Program-made: the position numbers and the translations under genes
Shown here: positions 59,001 to 64,000 of the stretch, piece by piece
How positions within the stretch are numbered: position 1 is the first letter of the stretch
How the letters are laid out: every line of letters begins with the position of its first letter
From: Elysia chlorotica
Taxonomy: Eukaryota; Mollusca; Gastropoda; Plakobranchidae
Length of the DNA: 64,000 nucleotides
NCBI GenBank assembly: GCA_003991915.1
Contig: RQTK01000097.1
Coordinates: 253,821 to 317,820, forward strand
Direction of reading: 5' to 3'
The notes under the pieces: model-generated
What the model was told of the DNA's origin: nothing
Seen by the model: only the letters and a program-made list of their open reading frames with translations
Database searches by the model: none

Positions 59001-62000
59001 TCCTCATCATCTTCATTCAAAACCTTTCGGCCAGAAGAGAGAAAAAAAACCAAGAACAATATTCATCCATTAAAAGTATTGCATAGAAAAAATTTCTGTA
59101 TGACGCTACATCATTTTCACTTGGCTAAAGGTACAGGTGAATAAACTAAAAAAAAATATGTAAATATAAAAGCATATTTTGGTAAAGTATGCAGATTTTC
59201 ACAGAGCTTATACCAACGGAGGAAATAAAAAGAACAGACCAAGGTTGCGAGATATGATGACATCGCTGGCCAAAGTTCTTACATCAGGAAATCTGTAATT
59301 AGTGACATTTTCAAAATCATTCACAAATAAATCGTTATTTCAGTTGGTTTTGCAATTCCCACATTGATTGTCTCCATTCTTCACTTTCTTACATCTTTTA
59401 AGAAATTGATTTAAACACTAAAAGAACCTCAGGCTACAAAAATATCTTTAACATTACCACTGGCGTCTGCTTTTTCTTGTACTCCTTGTCAGGACAGATG
59501 TACTGCTTTTCGTGGAACGCGTGGAGCAGCAGCCACTCGTTTCGCTCCGACCGACCGCTCAGCAGCGTGCGGGACTGGATAAAAGCAAGGGAGAGAACAA
59601 TTATGGCCCTTTTTCTTTTGAATGTTTTCATAAGTTATATCTTTAAGAAAGTCAACCAAGCATGGCAGGTTTACTTTCAAATAAATTTTGAAAAATAACT
59701 AGATACTTATTAATATTACTTACCATTTAAACCTAAAATATGAAATACAGAAAGAAAAAATACATAATTAGAATTCTTTATTCAGAAACATATAACACAG
59801 ATCAATATCTTCTTTTCAGTCTCTGTGGAATTCATGAATTTCATATATAGCAGTATACTATACAGGAGAGTTAATTTATTTGACATTAGCATCAAAACTA
59901 AATTTTGTTGAGGGATAGGCAGGGTGAAAACTAAACAAGCGCTGACAGACAGCCGTGTGAGGGAGATTGTATGTCTACACGTACCATTATGTTGCCACAG
60001 ATGCTGGTGATCTGCAGGGCTAAGGGGATGACGTTCAGCTCGTACATAATGCGCAGAATGTAGCTCGAGTCTTGCAGCGTCAACTCAATTAGTCTCATTA
60101 ACTCAGAACTGGATCTGAGGAGGCAAGAGAGAAAGTATGGCCCATGCGATTTAATGCCCTTCTCTTCTAGTGTTTTTATTTTCAAAAACAGAATTCATTG
60201 CTTTTTTTAGAAAAATCAACCATTTTAAATTAAATATCGTCTAAGAGTTTCTTGTCTAAAAATATGTAACTTTTATTTTCTCAAGGGGGTGAAAGATAAT
60301 GGGAAGTAATCAAACTGATTTAACCACTTCAATACATATCACAAAATATCTCTCATTTAAAAAATCAAGCAGGTTTTATTCATTGCATTAATTTTTTCTG
60401 CATATGTTTGTCTTCACTATTCATTTTTTTACTGCTCCATTTTTCTAATCTAATTCTTATCCTTGAGACTCACTGGTACATGGCCTTGACCTCATCATAG
60501 TCAACCTCGATCCTGGTCTGCTTCAACACATCACTGGTGAGTACTGTGAGGTCGTAGCTACGGCAACGGATGAGCTCCCTTGCCGAAATCTGCACATCGC
60601 ACATCATGCGACCACACACAGCTGTCTTCTCGGCAAATGACGATCTGCCATGCCCATGCTAAAAAAAAAAGGAGAAGAAAGGTGTCCAGGATTGTGAAAC
60701 AAACTCACTTTCCAATATTTCAACAAACAATTCATTGTACTTTTTATAGCCACAGTATATTAATCTAGAAAGAAAACCATTCCAAATTAAATCTCTGTAT
60801 TCTAGAGATACAATATCATCCTTCAGTGCCTATCCAAATTTTTAAAAAAGCATTAAAAAGACAGTTTTGGCTACTGGATCAATTTTGCATTACTTAACTT
60901 TTTTGCATCAAGCAAGGTAGCAATGATTACACAATTAGAGAGAGACTTAATATATGAGCAAGTATTATTTCAGACAAAATACATTTTGTACTGAGAATTT
61001 GCTAAAAAATAGAACCAATAGATATAAAGACTGTAACAACTCACACCAAGCTTAGGCATCATGGTCCTCTTGAGTCGACTGATCTTAGACCAGTGTGGGA
61101 TTTTGTTGGCGCTGATACGGTGCAGCAAAACATCCAGATCAAATCCATAGATATCATGACCCTGTATGTGATAGAAATTTTTTTATTTAATTGTCAAAAG
61201 ATGAAACTTTCTTTTATTACATAATGTAGTCTTCTGTTTCAAAAAAATTGTATTGTGTATAACATGTTTTAAAGATAGTTCATAGGCAAAAGAAATCGTC
61301 TTTTCAAACATACAACTTTGATCTTACCACGAGGAGATCGGGATCATATCTGTGTATCTTGGCCAACAAGAATCCGATCAAAGCTCGCTCATTAGGCATG
61401 ATGTCTACAGCAAAGCGTTTTGCCTAAGGAGCAGAAAAGAAACGATGTTCAAACACCATTGTCATTGTGATCCAGAGTTCATTTCACCAGAGAAAAATAT
61501 TGTTATACATAAGGCATTGCTTTGATATACATAAGAATTCACAGAAGCGTCTCTAAACCCTTTGCCGTTTAACACTGCCAAATCTGATCAAAAGATTTCC
61601 GGTCTTCTGTATAACCCTGACAAATGCGACCGCCACGAACACACCTGGCTAGTACTCAAACTGGCAAGATACGATATGGAGGTTTCCCTTCAGCCGTGTG
61701 TTCTATTTTGGGTTGAATTTGACTATAACAGCTAAAAATAGAACCGCAGCAATCATTTTTAATTTAACTGGGTTAGTCCTGAGCCAGAATACTTCCAGCT
61801 CTGGCAAGCATAAATTTCTTAGAGAAATAGATAGTTAAAAGGCTTTTCCTATAACCTCTCTGCCCAGCCCGCATTGGGCTGAAAAAATGTAAACAAACAT
61901 GGATGCTCCTGTTACCAGGAAGCTGAACTTGGTAATCCAAGATGGCGCTGCCTAATAAAAACAGGAAAAGGTAAAAAATTAACTCTCTGAACCTGATCAG

Positions 62001-63387
62001 CCATGGCAAGTTTACAAAAATGATAAAAATCGGCGTGGAGTTTAAAACAATGTGAAAAAAACTACAATACTTTACATTTTCTCAAATTCTAATTGCCACT
62101 AGAACAAGTTCATCACAAGCTCACCCCTACATTTAGTCCAATACATGTTTATCAAGAAACAATGTCTTACTTAGAATTATGTGTAAAAGTGAAATAATGT
62201 TTTTGATCAATAATATTTTGCAGAAATCAACCATATGAACCAATGTGCTGATAATTAAAAGAGCCAAACCTGTTTTTTAACCTGGTCTCGGAAGTCAAAG
62301 GGGAAGATGCAGTCACTGGGCTTTGTCATCACTGAAAATTATGGAAAAAATCAGTGAGATTTTCATTGCTGGGACTTTTGATTTGCTCTCAAACATGATG
62401 GAAAAGTGACACAAAACTCTGTAAAAGAGGAAATGCCATCATGAGGCCTGGATGACTTGTATATAATGTCTTGATGTATGCACATAAAATCTATACAAAA
62501 CAACAATACTGTAACACTTAAGCTATCAACAACCCATATTCAGAAATGGATCCTAAAACAAGGGCATTGTTGTTATGAATTTGTATATTTTTGTCCTGGT
62601 TATCCTGAGCTTCCACAAAGTTTCTAAACTACAAAAAAATCCACACTAGTCTCAATATCTGGCACCTTTGAGCATTACTAAATTTGTATCCACTTTATCA
62701 AATCATACCACAAAAGTGTTGCTGGAATGTCTGTTTGGGCGCTGGCTTGTCCATGTGGAAGTCTGTGTGAAGCAGGCAAGCTGCCGCCACTATCTGAAAA
62801 CAGGCAGAGAGAAAAAGCAATTCTCATTGAGCAAAATATAACGTATAAAGAGAAGACAATTACTCTGTTTCTCTTTACAAATTGATAGGGCTGTTGAAAA
62901 CATACTCCTTCTTGGCAGAGTGTTTAACTTCAGATAACACAACCTGCGTTCTGTCCCTTGATTACAAAAACAATTTTTTAATGTGTCAGATTTTGTACCC
63001 TTTTCGCTGGATCAATGTCAGTATAGTGTGAGCGGCTGAGACAGAAGTAGTGGATATTCCCGTTATCTCTCTGTAGCAGCACTTAAACTGTCAGACTTTT
63101 CAAGTCCTGAGATCCATCATCGCACATGATCCTTGGGAACATAGGTGACAAACAGAGAGTTCCTCTTATTAAAACTGAAGAATTACAGCATTTCTAAGGA
63201 AATATAGACTAACAAGCTATTGAACAGAAAATGTAACTTGCTCTCAATTCTAGCAATCCTCTCTTACCTCATTCTGTTTTGTCTTTGGATTCGGCAGCGT
63301 CTGCAAGTTGAGTGTCATTACGGTCAGTGGAGGTGGAGAGAGGTGGACATCGCTGACACTGACATGCTCAGGTTTGGAAATCACAGC
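46652..63387 (-). CDS. POLA1: DNA polymerase alpha catalytic subunit, 5'-partial (gene span)
   Basis: Family-B replicative polymerase that extends primase RNA primers at replication origins and on the lagging strand, in the nucleus. Visible: the C-terminal 961 residues, covering the inactive exonuclease-like domain, motif A ([14 protein letters not shown]), motif B ([13 protein letters not shown]), motif C ([10 protein letters not shown]), the thumb, and a C-terminal domain with two cysteine modules that binds the B subunit and primase. Exons on the minus strand: 63387-63268, 62793-62709, 62331-62270, 61423-61328, 61161-61045, 60658-60474, 60114-59985, 59574-59458, 59023-58918, 58341-58229, 57875-57771, 57627-57454, then two copies of a 33+93-nt exon pair (56902-56870 and 56548-56456; 55415-55383 and 55119-55027), 54160-53955, 53573-53441, 52782-52651, 52107-52032, 51669-51571, 51135-50957, 50617-50486, 50176-50060, 49622-49529, 49016-48950, 46766-46652. 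All GT-AG, all in phase with one copy of the pair. The N-terminal third lies beyond 64000. Confidence 0.97.
46767..48949 (-). other. POLA1 last intron, with GA tract and a 34-bp direct repeat
   Basis: 2.2-kb intron. Holds (GA)n at about 47776-47880 and an exact 34-bp direct repeat (GCTGCAAAAAAATATACCAT then AAGTAAGGCTAAAG) at 47281-47314 and 48879-48912. Also holds GC-richer unique sequence at about 48030-48150 with two inverted CCAAT boxes. Confidence 0.7.
47776..47880. repeat. (GA)n microsatellite
   Basis: GA run with interruptions in the POLA1 last intron. Confidence 0.95.
48950..49016 (-). CDS. POLA1: POLA1 exon: C-terminal domain helix
   Basis: Encodes [20 protein letters not shown], equivalent to human VLQDYRKLKNTAEQF. 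67 nt, phase 1 in, phase 2 out. Confidence 0.92.
49529..49622 (-). CDS. POLA1: POLA1 exon: C-terminal domain
   Basis: Encodes [20 protein letters not shown] (human [20 protein letters not shown]), then a short linker. Confidence 0.96.
49931..50000. repeat. (ATT)n microsatellite
   Basis: ATT run in a POLA1 intron. Confidence 0.95.
50060..50176 (-). CDS. POLA1: POLA1 exon: second cysteine module
   Basis: Encodes [20 protein letters not shown] and [16 protein letters not shown]-x4-C plus C-x2-C is the second metal site of the pol alpha C-terminal domain (human CEEPTC ... CPAC). Confidence 0.97.
50486..50617 (-). CDS. POLA1: POLA1 exon: second half of first cysteine module and helices
   Basis: Encodes SCPNQAC (C-x4-C, human CSNIDC), then [19 protein letters not shown] (human KLIMDIRRFIKKYYD). 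44 codons, phase 0. Confidence 0.96.
50957..51135 (-). CDS. POLA1: POLA1 exon: end of thumb and first cysteine pair
   Basis: Encodes [11 protein letters not shown], an acidic stretch, then [20 protein letters not shown]. The first cysteine pair is spaced C-x4-C (NCAESTC), whereas the human protein has C-x2-C (CPTC) here. Confidence 0.96.
51160..51300 (-). mobile_element. SINE, 5'-truncated, minus orientation
   Basis: The reverse complement shows the family body and tail: GACAGCACATACATTTATGT, GTCAGACAAT, and CTGACGTTGGACATTAAGC. It lies in a POLA1 intron in the same sense as that gene. Confidence 0.8.
51571..51669 (-). CDS. POLA1: POLA1 exon: thumb
   Basis: Encodes [34 protein letters not shown] (human [20 protein letters not shown]). 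Phase 1 in and out. Confidence 0.97.
52032..52107 (-). CDS. POLA1: POLA1 exon: thumb
   Basis: Encodes [25 protein letters not shown] (human [20 protein letters not shown]). Confidence 0.97.
52507..52545 (-). pseudogene. Partial duplicate of the end of the neighbouring POLA1 exon
   Basis: Encodes [13 protein letters not shown] followed by a donor (GAG|GTATAT), matching the end of exon 52782-52651 ([18 protein letters not shown]). No good acceptor or upstream exon portion is present. It belongs to a tandem duplication of about 150 bp that also copies intron sequence. Confidence 0.75.
52651..52782 (-). CDS. POLA1: POLA1 exon: thumb
   Basis: Encodes [20 protein letters not shown], then [16 protein letters not shown] (human [22 protein letters not shown]). 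44 codons, phase 0. Confidence 0.97.
53441..53573 (-). CDS. POLA1: POLA1 exon: palm/thumb
   Basis: Encodes [20 protein letters not shown], then a helix ending ELFYITK (human FVIGQILSDQSRDTIVENI). Phase 2 in, phase 0 out. Confidence 0.96.
53955..54160 (-). CDS. POLA1: POLA1 exon: palm after motif C
   Basis: Encodes [34 protein letters not shown] and [15 protein letters not shown]. The KKKKYAAL segment is the conserved KKRY-type motif of B-family polymerases. Confidence 0.98.
55027..55119 (-). CDS. POLA1: POLA1 motif C exon, copy 1 (proximal to the 3' end)
   Basis: 31 codons in phase 0, starting [19 protein letters not shown] and ending FKLGNK. YGDTDS holds the catalytic aspartates of motif C. 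Acceptor CAACCAG|ATG, donor AACAAG|GTAAGT. It differs from the copy at 56456-56548 by three silent changes. Confidence 0.93.
55383..55415 (-). CDS. POLA1: POLA1 33-nt exon, copy 1
   Basis: A micro-exon encoding [11 protein letters not shown] (human ILMHTKEMVQK), phase 0 at both ends. Acceptor CTTCCTCAG|ATT, donor GGG|GTGAGT. One silent difference (GAT/GAC) from the copy at 56870-56902. Confidence 0.92.
55977..56027. repeat. (ATT)n microsatellite
   Basis: ATT run at the boundary between the two tandem copies. Confidence 0.95.
56456..56548 (-). CDS. POLA1: POLA1 motif C exon, copy 2 (upstream in the transcript)
   Basis: Same 31-residue product as 55027-55119, with identical splice consensus. 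Either copy alone completes the polymerase in phase. Both together would repeat 42 residues of the palm. Confidence 0.93.
56870..56902 (-). CDS. POLA1: POLA1 33-nt exon, copy 2
   Basis: Encodes the same [11 protein letters not shown], phase 0. Acceptor CTTCCTCAG|ATT, donor GGG|GTGAGT. Confidence 0.92.
57454..57627 (-). CDS. POLA1: POLA1 exon: motif B (fingers)
   Basis: Encodes [67 protein letters not shown] is motif B, which holds the incoming-nucleotide-binding Lys. 58 codons, phase 0. Confidence 0.98.
57771..57875 (-). CDS. POLA1: POLA1 exon: fingers
   Basis: An acidic start, then [24 protein letters not shown] (human [20 protein letters not shown]). 35 codons, phase 0. Confidence 0.97.
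58229..58341 (-). CDS. POLA1: POLA1 exon: motif A (palm)
   Basis: Encodes [46 protein letters not shown] is motif A with the catalytic Asp and steric-gate Tyr. Confidence 0.98.
58918..59023 (-). CDS. POLA1: POLA1 exon: acidic and basic linker before the palm
   Basis: Encodes [35 protein letters not shown] (human KAAYAGGLVLDPK). Phase 0 in, phase 1 out. Confidence 0.95.
59458..59574 (-). CDS. POLA1: POLA1 exon
   Basis: Encodes [39 protein letters not shown] (human [20 protein letters not shown]). 39 codons, phase 0. Confidence 0.97.
59985..60114 (-). CDS. POLA1: POLA1 exon
   Basis: Encodes [43 protein letters not shown] (human [20 protein letters not shown]). Confidence 0.97.
60474..60658 (-). 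CDS. POLA1: POLA1 exon: exonuclease-like domain
   Basis: Encodes [35 protein letters not shown] and on to KAMYQ (human [20 protein letters not shown]). In pol alpha this fold lacks the acidic exonuclease residues and has no proofreading. Confidence 0.97.
61045..61161 (-). CDS. POLA1: POLA1 exon: exonuclease-like domain
   Basis: Encodes [39 protein letters not shown] (human GHNIYGFELEVLLQRI). 39 codons, phase 0. Confidence 0.97.
61328..61423 (-). CDS. POLA1: POLA1 exon: exonuclease-like domain
   Basis: Encodes [32 protein letters not shown] (human [20 protein letters not shown]). 32 codons, phase 0. Confidence 0.95.
61424..62269 (-). other. POLA1 intron
   Basis: No exon seen. A GC-richer patch (about 61560-61950) includes CCAAGATGGCGCTGCC near 61936-61951, which resembles a YY1 site. 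Its role is unknown. Confidence 0.5.
62270..62331 (-). CDS. POLA1: POLA1 small exon
   Basis: Encodes [20 protein letters not shown] (human KPMDCVFP-type segment). Two in-phase donors exist: CAG|GTTTGG at 62270 and CAG|GTTAAA at 62282. I chose the longer because human POLA1 has EKK residues here. Confidence 0.85.
62709..62793 (-). CDS. POLA1: POLA1 exon
   Basis: Encodes [28 protein letters not shown] (human [23 protein letters not shown]). Phase 0 in, phase 1 out. Confidence 0.95.
62996..63120 (+). mobile_element. SINE fragment (body)
   Basis: Contains GGATCAATGTCAGTATAGTG, GCTGAGACAGAAGT and GTAGCAGCACTTAAACTGTC of the same SINE family. Head and tail are decayed. Confidence 0.7.
63268..63387 (-). 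CDS. POLA1: POLA1 exon, first in window
   Basis: Encodes [40 protein letters not shown] (human [24 protein letters not shown]). 40 codons, phase 0. Earlier exons lie past the window end. Confidence 0.95.
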
Positions 63388-64000
63388 CTGCAGAGAACCA
63401 AAAGATCAGGTTAAAATTCGAGTGTGTTCTTTTTTAAATTTGTTTAAAGTCACATTTGAAAAGTTCAGAGATACTGCTCAATTTACTCTCCCTTTTTAAT
63501 AAAGACACAAAGCATTTATAATTTTTTAACTGGTCATTTTTTTTTTTCATATTCATTAAATCAAGACTTTAAAAAATATTTAAAAGGCAGCACACACTGT
63601 TAGCCAAAAAAACCCCTAAAACTTGTCATGCAAAAAAAAAAAAAAATGCTCTTTGATTTTTCATTCAATACAGGATCAAATGTGAAAATGTTTCATGTAG
63701 GGCAAAATAATATTTCCTCTTTCTCCTTTGCATAAAAATCTTGTTGCCATCAAAAGTTTTATACTGCATCAGCAACAGCTAGCTCACTGATCAATATTAA
63801 GGCTTTAATGTTACAGATAGTTGTGCTAAAAGGTTTTATATTATCTGTACAGACTGAATGAAAATTAGATTTATAACAGTGATGCCAACTGGGTCATAAT
63901 TTTGTTACTGAACCCCTAGTACACAGCAGCACGGCATATTGAATCACAAAACATAACCTTTTCACATATTTATAATGAACTTGGATAAGCCAAGTTTTTT
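63388..64000 (-). other. POLA1 intron continuing past the window
   Basis: AT-rich with no further exon recognised. Confidence 0.6.

Noticed and set aside
61924..61952. Alternative POLA1 promoter at a YY1-like site
   Set aside because: A single motif match in an intron, with no other promoter feature or downstream start exon.

Overview
The window is intron-rich animal DNA, AT-rich outside exons. It holds tRNA-derived SINEs, (AAC)n, (ATT)n and (GA)n microsatellites, and a CR1/Rex1-like LINE remnant. Codon use and the repeat style (SINE tails of the form ...ggacgttaaacaacaac) suggest a lophotrochozoan, most likely a gastropod mollusc. The species call is inference. The protein calls rest on domain sequences that I could read directly.

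Layout. (1) Positions 1-29282, plus strand: 17 exons of a SPEN (split ends/SHARP/MINT) orthologue, open at the left edge. Order: Ser-rich and Arg/Ser-rich linker, RRM2, RRM3, RRM4, one 13.5-kb exon of disordered charged sequence, and a C-terminal SPOC domain. RRM1 must lie left of the window. All exon junctions chain in phase, giving at least 6,052 residues if one missing A near 17091 is allowed for. (2) About 29283-34400: SPEN 3' UTR and flank, with several AATAAA signals, a Pumilio-motif cluster and GA/CT tracts. (3) About 34500-40100: tandem satellite, (AAC)n blocks, a 171-N assembly gap, a complete SINE and a 41-bp minisatellite. (4) 40106-43196, minus strand: 3' part of a gene for a protein with an acidic run, a long Thr/Asn-rich mucin-like stalk and a C-terminal Ly6/uPAR three-finger domain. 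Its introns are filled with minisatellites. (5) About 43535-44870: LINE reverse-transcriptase fossil with a nested short insertion flanked by a 14-bp target-site duplication. (6) 46652 to beyond 64000, minus strand: POLA1, the DNA polymerase alpha catalytic subunit. Here 25 exon positions cover the exonuclease-like, palm, fingers and thumb regions and the C-terminal zinc modules, 961 residues in phase. Its 5' exons lie beyond the right edge.

The three genes do not form a pathway. SPEN is a nuclear RNA-binding transcriptional corepressor, POLA1 primes DNA replication, and the Ly6-domain protein is probably secreted or on the cell surface.

The strongest unusual signal is in POLA1. A tandem duplication of about 1.35 kb carries two complete phase-0 exons (33 and 93 nt) that encode catalytic motif C (YGDTDS). 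Both copies keep intact splice sites, and all four coding differences are synonymous while the introns have diverged. Other tandem duplications copy splice sites or exon pieces: a SPEN acceptor (RRM2), a SPEN donor before SPOC, a POLA1 exon end, and an array of acceptor-like copies in the Ly6 gene. Together they suggest a locus prone to local duplication across exon-intron borders.
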